From the NCBI GenBank assembly GCA_024239075.1, contig JANBVI010000055.1, forward strand, positions 1 to 64,000: DNA of 64,000 nucleotides. Direction: 5' to 3'. Shown here in pieces: positions 1-8,437 of the stretch. The notes beneath the pieces are model-generated. The model ran no database searches. It was not told where the DNA came from and saw nothing but the letters and a program-made list of their open reading frames with translations. Every line of letters begins with the position of its first letter. The first letter of the stretch is position 1. This DNA is from Fischerella sp. CENA71 (GTDB taxonomy: Bacteria > Cyanobacteriota > Cyanobacteriia > Cyanobacteriales > Nostocaceae). The position numbers and the translations under genes were made by a program.

Positions 1-49
1 CTACACGTAAGGAGGCTGACGTCGAGACTTGTGATCAAGAGACAGCATT

Positions 50-90
50 AGATAGGTCTTATTGACACTCATGAGACCTATCTTTTCTTA
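50..90 (+). terminator. Rho-independent terminator-like hairpin
   Basis: A perfect 10-bp inverted repeat (positions 50-59 with 74-83, core GATAGGTCT/AGACCTATC, 14-nt loop) runs into TCTTTTCTT. On the plus strand it looks like an intrinsic terminator for a gene to the left of the window. It overlaps the first codons of the next reading frame, which suggests that the annotated start of that frame is not a genuine one. Confidence 0.6.
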
Positions 91-583
91 CCATAAATTG
101 CTACATACTTTATCTCATGAGCTTTTCAGGCTATTTTGTCGCCCCGTCAGGTTCTTGCCAATAGGACAAGGAACAGCAACCCAGACAAAAATAGAGGCAA
201 AATTACCTCAAGGAAATGGCGAGTTGATTTTGATTGTAGATGATGAAGATGTAGTAAGACAAACCACTCAGGACACCCTAGAAGATTATAACTACAAAAC
301 CCTCGTAGCTAACGATGGTATTGAGGCGATCGCTCTCTATGTCAAATATCAGCAAGAAATCAGTGCTGTCTTGCTAGATATGCTCATGCCCAACATGGAT
401 GGATTGACAGCCATCCGCACTCTACTAACCTTCAACCCCAACCTCAAGATTATTGCCACCAGTGGTTTACCTGCTAACCAGCAAAAGACGATTGCAGTTG
501 GTGCTAAGAAATTTCTGTCTAAGCCCTACACAGCGACAGATTTATTGACTACTTTATCTGATGTGCTTGGCATTAACGAGTAG
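62..583 (+). CDS. Receiver-domain protein, likely a truncated hybrid histidine kinase remnant
   Basis: A 173-residue frame whose residues from about 53 onward form one response-regulator receiver domain: acidic pocket IVDDED, phosphoacceptor Asp in LLDMLMPNMDG, switch Thr in IATSG and the conserved Lys in LSKPY. The stretch just before it (FLPIGQGTATQTK) resembles the linker that joins the ATPase domain to the C-terminal receiver in cyanobacterial hybrid kinases. No kinase domain precedes it, and the first ~27 residues look like non-coding sequence. The TTG start overlaps a terminator hairpin. I therefore read it as the surviving 3' end of a hybrid kinase, although a stand-alone receiver protein from an internal start is possible. 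It runs in the same direction as chlB, but a 350-bp gap separates them. Confidence 0.6.
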   Translation: MTLMRPIFSYHKLLHTLSHELFRLFCRPVRFLPIGQGTATQTKIEAKLPQGNGELILIVDDEDVVRQTTQDTLEDYNYKTLVANDGIEAIALYVKYQQEISAVLLDMLMPNMDGLTAIRTLLTFNPNLKIIATSGLPANQQKTIAVGAKKFLSKPYTATDLLTTLSDVLGINE

Positions 584-936
584 GGTATTGCTTACTAGCA
601 GTATATTTTACGTTTCTCAGGTTGACTTACCCAACATTTTGAAAAAAGCGATCGCCAGCAATTCACCATGATTACCTTGCAAGTTCCCAAATGCTAAGGA
701 ATTTACCAAAACGTTAATTTTTATTGAACTTTAGCAACACTAATGTTGTTTTAGTAGAGCATCCAATCCCAATCAGTAACAACGTTTCAAGCTTTATTAG
801 GGGATGTAAACTTACAAGAAGCCAACTACTGTCAGGCTAGAACATTTGAGAGAATCAAAAACGATTTAATAATTAAACGCAAAAGTCCACCTCTTATTCG
901 GACACGCTTGGTTTAATTTCAAGGGAGAACACTATT
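584..936. other. Intergenic region upstream of chlB
   Basis: 353 bp without a convincing gene. It presumably holds the chlB promoter and leader; AAGGGAGAA at about 920-928 is a plausible ribosome-binding site for chlB. One GCGATCGC HIP1 site lies near 649. I see no hairpin or regulatory motif I would defend. Confidence 0.5.
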
Positions 937-2463
937 ATGAAATTGGCTTACTGGATGTATGCAGGCCCAGCCCATATCGGCACTCTGCGGGTCGCCAGTT
1001 CTTTCAAAAACGTTCATGCTATCATGCACGCACCACTGGGCGATGACTATTTTAATGTCATGCGATCGATGCTGGAACGGGAACGGGACTTCACCCCAGT
1101 AACTGCTAGTGTTGTTGATCGCAACGTTTTGGCGCGTGGTTCCCAAGAAAAGGTGGTAGACAACATCACCCGCAAAGACGCCGAAGAACGTCCAGACTTG
1201 ATTGTTCTGACCCCCACCTGTACTTCTAGTATTCTGCAAGAAGATTTACAAAACTTCGTCGAACGGGCGCAGTTGGAAGCCAAAGGCGATGTGATGCTGG
1301 CGGATGTGAACCACTATCGCGTCAACGAATTGCAAGCAGCCGATCGCACTCTGCATCAAATTGTCCAGTTCTACATCGAAAAAGCTCGTAAAAAGGGCGA
1401 ACTTCCAGAAGGCAAAACTGCGAAGCCCTCTGTTAACATCATCGGTATTTCTACTCTCGGCTTCCACAACCAGCACGACTGCACCGAGTTGAAACGGTTG
1501 ATGGCAGATTTAGGTATTGAGGTAAATGCTGCTATTCCAGAAGGTGCTTCGGTTCACGAGTTGAAAAACTTGCCTCGCGCTTGGTTCAATCTTTGTCCTT
1601 ACCGCGAACTTGGCTTAATGGCAGCTCGTTACCTGGAAGCAGAATTTGGGATGCCCTACGTAGATATCACGCCAATGGGAGTAGTTGAAACTGCTCGCTG
1701 TATCCGTAAGATTCAGCAGATTGTTAATGCCCAAGGCGCTGATGTTGACTACGAAGAGTTCATCAACGAGCAAACCCTGTATGTATCCCAAGCTGCTTGG
1801 TTCTCCCGTTCCATCGACTGCCAAAACTTAACAGGTAAAAAAGCAGTCGTCTTTGGTGATAATACCCACGCCGCCGCTATGACCAAGATTTTAGCGCGGG
1901 AAATGGGCATTCACGTTGTTTGGGCTGGAACTTATTGCAAATATGATGCTGACTGGTTCCGGGAACAAGTCAGTGAATACTGTGATGAAGTCATTATTAC
2001 CGATGATCATGGTCAAATTGGGGATGCGATCGCTCGTGTCGAACCCTCTGCTATTTTCGGTACACAAATGGAACGCCATGTTGGTAAGCGTCTGAATATC
2101 CCCTGCGGTGTGATTGCTGCACCTATCCATATCCAGAACTTTCCCATTGGTTACAAACCATTTATGGGTTACGAAGGTACTAACCAAATTGCCGACTTGG
2201 TCTACAACTCCTTTACACTGGGAATGGAAGACCACTTGCTCGAAATCTTCGGTGGACATGACACTAAAGAAGTAATTACTAAGGGTATATCTGCGGAATC
2301 TGACCTCAACTGGACTAAAGATGGTTTAGCAGAATTGAACAAAATTCCTGGTTTTGTTCGTGGTAAAGTGAAGCGCAACACCGAGAAATTTGCTCGTGAG
2401 CGAGGTATTAAGGATATTACAGTCGAAGTGCTGTATGCTGCGAAGGAAGCTGTAGGAGCATAA
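937..2463 (+). CDS. chlB: Light-independent protochlorophyllide reductase subunit B (ChlB)
   Basis: A 508-residue protein matching ChlB in full length. ChlB pairs with ChlN to form the catalytic NB component of dark-operative protochlorophyllide reductase. This receives electrons from the ChlL ATPase and reduces ring D of protochlorophyllide, so chlorophyll can be made without light. The N-terminus ([15 protein letters not shown]), the PTCTSS segment and the C-terminal DPOR-type tail with [10 protein letters not shown] are characteristic of the nitrogenase MoFe-like family. ATG follows a GGGAGAA Shine-Dalgarno-like sequence. chlL and chlN are not adjacent, as is common for chlB in cyanobacteria. 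A T-tailed hairpin follows about 100 bp downstream, so it is probably transcribed alone. Confidence 0.98.
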   Translation: MKLAYWMYAGPAHIGTLRVASSFKNVHAIMHAPLGDDYFNVMRSMLERERDFTPVTASVVDRNVLARGSQEKVVDNITRKDAEERPDLIVLTPTCTSSILQEDLQNFVERAQLEAKGDVMLADVNHYRVNELQAADRTLHQIVQFYIEKARKKGELPEGKTAKPSVNIIGISTLGFHNQHDCTELKRLMADLGIEVNAAIPEGASVHELKNLPRAWFNLCPYRELGLMAARYLEAEFGMPYVDITPMGVVETARCIRKIQQIVNAQGADVDYEEFINEQTLYVSQAAWFSRSIDCQNLTGKKAVVFGDNTHAAAMTKILAREMGIHVVWAGTYCKYDADWFREQVSEYCDEVIITDDHGQIGDAIARVEPSAIFGTQMERHVGKRLNIPCGVIAAPIHIQNFPIGYKPFMGYEGTNQIADLVYNSFTLGMEDHLLEIFGGHDTKEVITKGISAESDLNWTKDGLAELNKIPGFVRGKVKRNTEKFARERGIKDITVEVLYAAKEAVGA

Positions 2464-2845
2464 ATACAGTATTAACTAAGAAGAGTGAGTGGTGAGGCTA
2501 AAGTTTGGTCTTCACTACTTACTTTTTTGAGTATTTAGTTTTCCAATAATCTGTTGTATTAAAGAGTCCATTTAAAATCTCTCAGAGAAGGACTTTTTTA
2601 TTTTGCCAAGTAACCATATAAAATATTATACTTTATAACTCCTGAGATATAACTATCAATCAAATATTCTCATTATTATTATTTATTAAAATGAAAAATA
2701 AGCATTTTTACTATATTTTGAATCTAATTTCTATATTATCAACGCATCATAATATTAAACTGAATCAGATATGAAAATCAAAACTATAATTAAATTTAAC
2801 TAAAACAATAATAGTTTCTCTAGACTCTTTTTAGGAGAGTGAAGT
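2464..2845. other. AT-rich spacer after chlB
   Basis: 382 bp, strongly AT-rich after the terminator at 2561-2600. No gene seen. The 3' end carries TTTAGGAGAGTGAAGT, a good ribosome-binding site for the downstream small membrane protein. Confidence 0.5.
2561..2600 (+). terminator. Terminator of chlB
   Basis: Imperfect hairpin (AAAGAGTCC at 2561-2569 with GGACTTTTTT at 2590-2599, plus an inner TCTC/GAGA pairing) immediately followed by TTTTTTATTTT. Its position about 100 bp after the chlB stop fits an intrinsic terminator. Confidence 0.6.
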
Positions 2846-3367
2846 ATGACTCAAGACTATACCACAAAATGGTGGGCTGCTTTTTCATGCCTTGCGTTTA
2901 TAGAAGGCGTTTTACTGGTGATGTTATTCTCTGGACGTAGTTCTGGATTAACTATAGCAGCATTGCTTTTCATTGCGATTTTAATGGTATTTATTCCACG
3001 AGCAGATGATGTTGTTGCGCTGACATTTGACAGAGATAAAATTGACAACAAAATCAATTCTCTCAACAAAAAACTGAGTACTACTAAGAACAGAGTAGAT
3101 AAAATATTTCTCTTAACAATCCCAGACTCAATGTATAAGTCATTGCAAAAAATTAACTCTGGTAACTATGGAAATTACGATTTGACAGCTAAGTTAGAAA
3201 GAGAATTGTATCACTTGCGAGATATTGGTTACATAGAAGATACAAAGGAAATTCGTGATATTCCCTATGAAGGAAATAATTTATCTAATTACATCAAAAT
3301 CACCGCATTAGGTAAGCAGTATATAGAACTCCGTAAGAGTATTGAGGAGGAAAATAACAAGAAGTAG
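2846..3367 (+). CDS. Small membrane protein with a possible C-terminal winged-helix segment
   Basis: A 173-residue protein I do not recognise as a named family. Residues ~8-30 and ~33-52 are two hydrophobic helices (WWAAFSCLAFIEGVLLVML, then a segment rich in I, L and A), followed by a charged, probably coiled stretch. The C-terminal ~80 residues read like a helix-helix-wing fold: an LREIGYI-like LRDIGYIED, then NYIKITALGKQYIELR, a pattern often seen at the wing and last helix of winged-helix proteins. This suggests a membrane-anchored protein with a cytoplasmic helical/winged domain, but that is inference. The start is well supported by AGGAGAGTGAAGT just upstream. Codon use and AT content are like the surrounding spacer. 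No operon partner. Confidence 0.65.
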   Translation: MTQDYTTKWWAAFSCLAFIEGVLLVMLFSGRSSGLTIAALLFIAILMVFIPRADDVVALTFDRDKIDNKINSLNKKLSTTKNRVDKIFLLTIPDSMYKSLQKINSGNYGNYDLTAKLERELYHLRDIGYIEDTKEIRDIPYEGNNLSNYIKITALGKQYIELRKSIEEENNKK

Positions 3368-3611
3368 TATCAAGTCTGCTTGAACACTTATACTATCGGT
3401 TCATGTTGCTAATTAGTAATTCAATATTACCTAATAGTTGCGATGGTCAAAGAATGCTTCTACCCTATGGGAAACTGAGGTAAAGAAGCATCACAGTGGT
3501 AATATAAACTGATTACCCAGGATGGATATAAATGGCTATCAATAAAGTTAAATCGCGAGGGTTTTCAATTTTCCTTGGTAATTGCTCACTTCACAGCAAT
3601 GATTGCAGAAA

Positions 3612-4244
3612 TCATACACAATTTTTCAAAGCTTCAATATCTGCACCAACAATTTTTTCTAAATTTCTGGTAATTTTTTCTATATCCCAGTTCCACCAAG
3701 CAATTTCTAGTAGAGTTTTGATGATTTCATCTGGAAAGCGTTGGCGCACTAAACTAGCTGGATTACCCCCAACAATTGTGTAAGGTGCGACATCTTTAAC
3801 AACTACAGATTTTGCAGCAACGATCGCACCATCACCGATTTTAACTCCGGGCATAATAATTGCTTCGTATCCAATCCATACATCGTTACCAATCACAGTG
3901 TCACCTTTGAAAGGTAATTCATCAGATTTCGGCGTTACACGTTCCCAACCACTACCAAAAATGCTAAATGGATAAGTTGAAAACCCAGACATCTGATGAT
4001 TTGCGCCATTCATAATGAATTTTACGCCTGTGGCTAAAGCACAAAACTTACCAATGATCAGCTTATCGCCAATAAATGGATAGTGGTAAAACACATTGCG
4101 CTCAAAGTTTTCTGAGTCTTGGAGATCATCGTAATATGTATAGTCCCCAATAATGATGTTGGGGTTGGAGACAGTATTTTTGATAAAACAAACCTGGGGA
4201 AAACCCTGCATTGGATGCGGGTTTTTTGGATCGGGATATGGCAT
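3612..4244 (-). CDS. Vat-family (xenobiotic) acetyltransferase, left-handed beta-helix
   Basis: A 210-residue hexapeptide-repeat acetyltransferase closely resembling Vat/CatB xenobiotic O-acetyltransferases, which transfer acetyl from acetyl-CoA to streptogramin A or chloramphenicol. Visible family marks: an N-terminal NPHPMQGF-like segment, IIIGDYTYYDD, YHYPFIGDKLIIGKFCALATG, the catalytic-loop MNGANHQM with its His, STYPF, FKGDTVIGNDVWIG, MPGVKIGDGAIVAA, APYTIVGGNPA and the WWNWDIE C-terminal helix. Length matches VatA-type enzymes. The start chosen gives the family-like N-terminus. Many cyanobacterial members acetylate unknown natural substrates, so resistance is not implied. It lies alone, about 165 bp upstream of the minus-strand Hsp70-like gene's 3' end. 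Confidence 0.85.
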   Translation of the reverse strand: MPYPDPKNPHPMQGFPQVCFIKNTVSNPNIIIGDYTYYDDLQDSENFERNVFYHYPFIGDKLIIGKFCALATGVKFIMNGANHQMSGFSTYPFSIFGSGWERVTPKSDELPFKGDTVIGNDVWIGYEAIIMPGVKIGDGAIVAAKSVVVKDVAPYTIVGGNPASLVRQRFPDEIIKTLLEIAWWNWDIEKITRNLEKIVGADIEALKNCV

Positions 4245-4409
4245 TGCAAAACTTGTCGAGTATACTTAAAAAAATTGTATCTCTACAAAAATCAGGTTTT
4301 AGAAATCGAACACAGATTGTAGTGATAGTACGAAATGTATTTTGTTTCAGGATTTTTCATAAAAAGAAAACAGCGATCGCATTGCAATAATTCTCCAAGC
4401 GCCACTTAA

Positions 4410-6332
4410 TTATTGAATCAGAATAACAGCCTCTTGAACCTTAGTAGCAAGAGCTTTTTGCAAACCTTGCTCAACTTTGCCAATTAATTGCTCAAAAGCC
4501 TCTTGATTTGCTATCAGTTGTTCTTGCAACACTTTCTCTAACTCCGGCTGAATTTGTTTGCAAATATCATTGATTTTCTTGTCGTTTAAAAAACTAGGAC
4601 GCATCCAACCAGGAACATCGACATTTGTCTTGATAGCTTCCTTGACACCCTGACGATTTAACTCCACACCTGCTGCCATCACCGAAGCGCCATATACTAA
4701 AGCAATCGGCCAGGTTAAGTGTCCGGTGAGGATGAGAGTGATGATACTAGCGAGAGTACCTCCACCAATTACCACATTAATGATAAATGCCACTGTTTCA
4801 GCCAGGATCGCATCACCAATGCGTAAATCTGGATTGACAAAAGCTGGATCAATCCCTTCCTCAAACCTTAAACTGCTTCTGGGTATATGAAACTGACGAC
4901 AAATCGGATCGGTTTCTGTGGCTAAGTCTGGTTGAATTTTATTGTTAAACCAACTAATGCATTGATGATTGATGATTTGTTGAGCGCGATCGCTTTTTAA
5001 CCATTGCTCTGCTCTATCTTTCATAGATATTTCCAAATCAGCCAAAGTTCGGATTTGGTTTTTTTGCCAATCTTTAATACTAGTTCGCACAGCACTTTCT
5101 ATTAAATTATCTGCTAGTGGCTTAGTTAACAATTCGACTAAATCCGGAATATGTCTCTCAATTAAATTTTTCAGCTTTTGTGATTCAAATAATTTATTGA
5201 CTTCTTGTTTAAAAGCAGATGCACGCAAATCCCATCTTCCAACTCGCGCCAAACCCAAAGCAATACATCGTTCTGGTTCCGGATCAGGACGCAGGAGGGT
5301 TTCTGGTTCGGGAAAAATTTCCTGACAAATTTGATGGGTAAATTTCATCCGAGACGCGCCACCAGTCATCAGTAAAAGTTGCGGCACAATATTTTGTTGA
5401 GCCAGCTGTTGTTTTGCTTCATTAACTGCGGCGCGAAATGATTGCATCCAACTATTTTGCCCCAGTTCAGCCAAAGGTTGATTTAAGATTTCATCCATCA
5501 TCAATTTGTTGACTTGGGGAATAAAATAAATCTGTTCGTTGATCGACTCAAAGCCACGAGCAAAAGATTGAGAATCGCTGTATAGTTGTTCGTTAGAAAA
5601 ATAATTTTCTTTAGCTTTGCGACAAGCAAGTTCACAACGAGCTTGGTGGTGTGGATATTCATGAAATACTCTTTCGAGTAATGCTTTTTGCTCGTGTTTC
5701 GCGAGGGTTCGTTCAAAAATAGCCCGATCAATTAAAGAAGCTCCTAAAGCATTACTACCAAAATCTACAGGAATTTCATGTAAACTTTTAACTAATGTAA
5801 AATCAGTAGTAGAAGAACCAATATCAACAATTAGTACTGATGATTTTAGCTTTTCATATTCCAGTTTCCCGGCTTCCTTGGCTTGCATAAAAGCAGCGCG
5901 TGATTCTGGTACAACATACAATTGAGAAATACCAGCCGTTTGCAGTAGCTTTTGATATTCTTCGCGATCGCTCATTGACCATCCAGAAGGACAACCAACA
6001 TAAAAATAGCTATTTTCTCCGCCTTCAATTTGTTTACTGGCTTGCAAAAGATGGTAGTAAGTGGCAACAAAAGTACTTATTGTTTTCCTGTAATTTAGGT
6101 CATTATTTGGTTTTTGCTTAAAAGATATTTCCAGTTGAGTAACACCAGCTTGAATTAATGCTTGTTCTCCCACAAGATAACCAAGTTCGGGATGCCAACC
6201 AAGAGCCGTAACTTGGTTTTTCTTATTATTAATTTCCAACATTTGGGGAGGTTCAATACTCTCCACAATGGCTTTTGCCACAGCCGTTTCACCATGTCCC
6301 AAATCAAAACCAATTGTTTCTAAAATTTTCAT
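4410..6332 (-). CDS. Hsp70/actin-superfamily ATPase with C-terminal membrane hairpin
   Basis: 640 residues. The N-terminal ~370 residues carry the actin/Hsp70 nucleotide-binding signatures: phosphate-1 loop DLGHGET (10-16), phosphate-2 DIGSSTTD (169-176) and adenosine motif TGGASRM (323-329). The C-terminal half is not a DnaK peptide-binding domain. It is a long, mostly helical region with a strongly hydrophobic stretch at ~512-556, probably one or two membrane segments, and ends in a coiled, Gln/Glu-rich tail. It is therefore a membrane-associated Hsp70-like or ParM-like ATPase rather than a canonical chaperone. Upstream on the same strand lie a coiled-coil membrane protein and a DUF4330 protein, which may be functional partners; substrates are unknown. 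A 123-bp gap separates it from the preceding gene. Confidence 0.8.
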   Translation of the reverse strand: MKILETIGFDLGHGETAVAKAIVESIEPPQMLEINNKKNQVTALGWHPELGYLVGEQALIQAGVTQLEISFKQKPNNDLNYRKTISTFVATYYHLLQASKQIEGGENSYFYVGCPSGWSMSDREEYQKLLQTAGISQLYVVPESRAAFMQAKEAGKLEYEKLKSSVLIVDIGSSTTDFTLVKSLHEIPVDFGSNALGASLIDRAIFERTLAKHEQKALLERVFHEYPHHQARCELACRKAKENYFSNEQLYSDSQSFARGFESINEQIYFIPQVNKLMMDEILNQPLAELGQNSWMQSFRAAVNEAKQQLAQQNIVPQLLLMTGGASRMKFTHQICQEIFPEPETLLRPDPEPERCIALGLARVGRWDLRASAFKQEVNKLFESQKLKNLIERHIPDLVELLTKPLADNLIESAVRTSIKDWQKNQIRTLADLEISMKDRAEQWLKSDRAQQIINHQCISWFNNKIQPDLATETDPICRQFHIPRSSLRFEEGIDPAFVNPDLRIGDAILAETVAFIINVVIGGGTLASIITLILTGHLTWPIALVYGASVMAAGVELNRQGVKEAIKTNVDVPGWMRPSFLNDKKINDICKQIQPELEKVLQEQLIANQEAFEQLIGKVEQGLQKALATKVQEAVILIQ

Positions 6333-6455
6333 ATTTTTATCTGTTTGTTAATTGAATAATATTGGAGAATTGATTTTTATATTATCGAAATAACACCTCC
6401 GTCTGTATCCACAAGTACTGGGATAGACTTGCCCATCTTTAAGGCTTCAAAAGGG

Positions 6456-7352
6456 TTACTTGAAAGCTGGTTCAATGACTCGGCCACGTCTAAGCAAGCG
6501 ATCGCCCTTGAGCAAAGCAGGAGTAATCGTCACAAAATCCTTGGTGTCAGGGTCAATACTTGGCTCAAAATCAAAATATTCGCGATCGCTCTGGGGATCT
6601 TGTGGTTGATAAATTTGAGTACGAATTCCTTGCTCCATTAAAATTTGGGGCAAAAGTTTAGTTAATTCCAGCATCATTTGAGGTTTATCCAAAAATGAAG
6701 CACCTATTAGTCTTTGCAGAAAATTTAATAGTTCTGGTAATTCTTCAATTGCGCGATCGTCTAAAGATTGATTCCCTTGTTCAACTCTAGCAACTGCTAA
6801 GTCTATTGTGTTGAGAGCATCACCTAGATTATCAAGAAGAATTTTGCTATCTATTTTGAGTACCGATTGAGGTAATTCTCTTAACTCAGTAGAATTTGAA
6901 TTATTTTCCTGTTGATCTTTATCGAATTGCAAGACAATTTCTAAACCTATCAGCACAGAAGCAAGCAAAATAGCCATCCACGCTCCAGGGCTAGTTTCTG
7001 TTAGATAGAATAACCAAGCTAATATACCTATATAAAGAAGTATCTTCAGTAGTTTTAGGATTAATCTGTTAGGAGACAACTGGGTAATTTGGTTAGTAAC
7101 TTGCTTTGACTCTGGGAGAGTGACTTGAATTTGGTTAGCAGCTGTGAGAGTGGCGAGTGACTGGCGCAATGCATCCAAGAAAAAAGCAGCCGAACGTACT
7201 TGAGCCATATTTAGCTCACCTATATAAATTTTTTCCAGATGATCAATTCGGTTTTGCACCAACTTCACCACCTGCTCAACATTAGTCACCTTGTCAATCT
7301 CAGTTTGGAGTTGGTGACGTTCTTCGTTAAAAAGTGTAAATAGTTTTTTCAT
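6456..7352 (-). CDS. Coiled-coil membrane protein of unknown function
   Basis: 298 residues, family not recognised. The N-terminal ~90 residues are helical and charged (heptad-like ERHQLQTEIDKV, VVKLVQNRIDHLEK). Two adjacent hydrophobic helices lie at about 127-165 (LILKLLKILLYIGILAWLF, then MAILLASVLIGLEIVL). The C-terminal part is acidic and ends in a stretch (residues ~255-298) with YFDFEPSIDPD and LLRRGRVIEPA. It has no signal peptide, so the termini probably face the cytoplasm with a membrane hairpin in the middle. It sits between an Hsp70-like ATPase and a DUF4330 protein on the same strand, suggesting a shared envelope-related role, although a T-tailed hairpin upstream argues that it has its own promoter. 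Confidence 0.65.
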   Translation of the reverse strand: MKKLFTLFNEERHQLQTEIDKVTNVEQVVKLVQNRIDHLEKIYIGELNMAQVRSAAFFLDALRQSLATLTAANQIQVTLPESKQVTNQITQLSPNRLILKLLKILLYIGILAWLFYLTETSPGAWMAILLASVLIGLEIVLQFDKDQQENNSNSTELRELPQSVLKIDSKILLDNLGDALNTIDLAVARVEQGNQSLDDRAIEELPELLNFLQRLIGASFLDKPQMMLELTKLLPQILMEQGIRTQIYQPQDPQSDREYFDFEPSIDPDTKDFVTITPALLKGDRLLRRGRVIEPAFK

Positions 7353-7391
7353 TATTATTAATTATTAACTCACCACCAAGTCATATATAGC

Positions 7392-7426
7392 AAAAAATTC
7401 CCCCTTCCCTGCTAGGGAAGAGGGGG
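7392..7426 (-). terminator. Terminator of the DUF4330 gene
   Basis: A strong hairpin, CCCCCTTCCC at 7400-7409 pairing with GGGAAGAGGGGG at 7415-7426. Read on the minus strand it is followed by AATTTTTTG. It lies 47 bp after the stop of the DUF4330 gene and before the coiled-coil gene. The C-rich/G-rich arms resemble a dispersed repeat also seen at 8148-8201. Confidence 0.6.
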
Positions 7427-7472
7427 TTAGGTCAAGCAATGATTTTTCCCCATAAAGCTTCAATGGCTCTAA

Positions 7473-8009
7473 CTAAGATTTATCTTTAATTCGTACATCT
7501 ATGACGCTAGCATTAAAATTGTAATTAAAGCCTTCCAATTCAAATGGCATCCCAATTTTGACTTTGCTGTTACCTAAAACTGGTCCATTTTCAGTGACTT
7601 GGGCTTTACCTACCAAAGTCAATAACATGTCTGTACTAAAACTGTTTGATTTTGGATCTGGTAATTCTTTCACAGTACCATTCGGCTGGGGAACAAGTAC
7701 AGTTCTAGGTAATGTTTGAATAGACTTGATATCAATTTTCCCGTGGGGTTGATTACGAATAATAACGTTTGTTTTACCACCTTCTTTTAAACCTTGATTA
7801 TATAACTGTTCAGGATCACGTACATTTAATCCCCGAACAACTAAATCTACTTCAATGGGTACTGTTTTAGCACCTACTTGAGCAACAGAACCAGTAGTAC
7901 CAGGGAAGAAAAAGATGCCGAATATAACTAGTAAAATTACTAGTCCAGCACCGATATCAAGGACATTAAATTTACCAAATAAACGACCTTTGGAATCTAA
8001 AATAGCCAT
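7473..8009 (-). CDS. DUF4330-family membrane-anchored protein
   Basis: 178 residues from the chosen start. It opens MAILDSKGRLFGKFNVLD, typical of DUF4330, followed by a single membrane helix (GAGLVILLVIFGIFFFPG), then a soluble domain rich in beta segments (VEVDLVVRGL-like, IIRNQPHGKIDI, PFELEGFNYNFNASVIDVRI). This fits a bitopic inner-membrane protein with a periplasmic or thylakoid-lumen domain; function is unknown. An upstream in-frame ATG at 8063 would add 18 residues, but 8009 is preceded by TTAGGAAAATTTCAGTT, a good ribosome-binding site. Followed by its own terminator hairpin. Confidence 0.85.
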   Translation of the reverse strand: MAILDSKGRLFGKFNVLDIGAGLVILLVIFGIFFFPGTTGSVAQVGAKTVPIEVDLVVRGLNVRDPEQLYNQGLKEGGKTNVIIRNQPHGKIDIKSIQTLPRTVLVPQPNGTVKELPDPKSNSFSTDMLLTLVGKAQVTENGPVLGNSKVKIGMPFELEGFNYNFNASVIDVRIKDKS

Positions 8010-8437
8010 AACTGAAATTTTCCTAAATTCAATTTTTGACTTTATGAATGCTAAATTTGACAATGTAACGCCACATGCTGGCTAGGATGAGAACAAGCCC
8101 CAACAGCGCAGTGACTCCTTTTGATTTTTCATTTCATTTGAAAGTAACCTCACCCCGTCCTGTAGGACACCCCTCTCCTTGTTAAGGAGAGAGGGGTGAG
8201 GTTTTTCATGCAAGGCTTGTGAAATTTTTTTCATTGGGACTGCCTTGTTGTGTTTTGACATGCGACAGTTTATCATAATCGCTGTTTTTAGTTGCTGCTG
8301 GCAAAAACAATCGGTTAAAACTGCATTATAGTCAAGTCTGCTCGTGACATCTGCATGAGAAATGTTTCATGCAACTTGTTATATCCTGCTTGCGTCTGTT
8401 CTTTTTACGTTCTTTTTAAAGTTTTTCAGACCAAATT
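8010..8437. other. Divergent intergenic region with a folded repeat
   Basis: 428 bp between the DUF4330 gene (minus) and the M48 protease gene (plus), so it must hold both promoters. The only structure I see is the multi-hairpin repeat at 8148-8201; the rest shows no gene. Confidence 0.5.
8148..8201. repeat. Dispersed multi-stem palindromic repeat
   Basis: CCTCACCCC (8148-8156) pairs with GGGGTGAGG (8193-8201). Inside lie a small GTCC/GGAC stem and a long CACCCCTCTCCTT/AAGGAGAGAGGGGTG stem with a GTT loop. This clover-like fold is of the kind spread through cyanobacterial spacers; related arms occur at 7400-7426 and 45270-45300. It sits upstream of both flanking genes, so it is not a 3' terminator for either. 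Confidence 0.65.

Noticed and set aside
919-1239. 106-codon minus-strand frame across the chlB start
   Set aside because: It lies fully antisense to chlB, has no ribosome-binding site and no family-like content; it is a shadow of a real gene.
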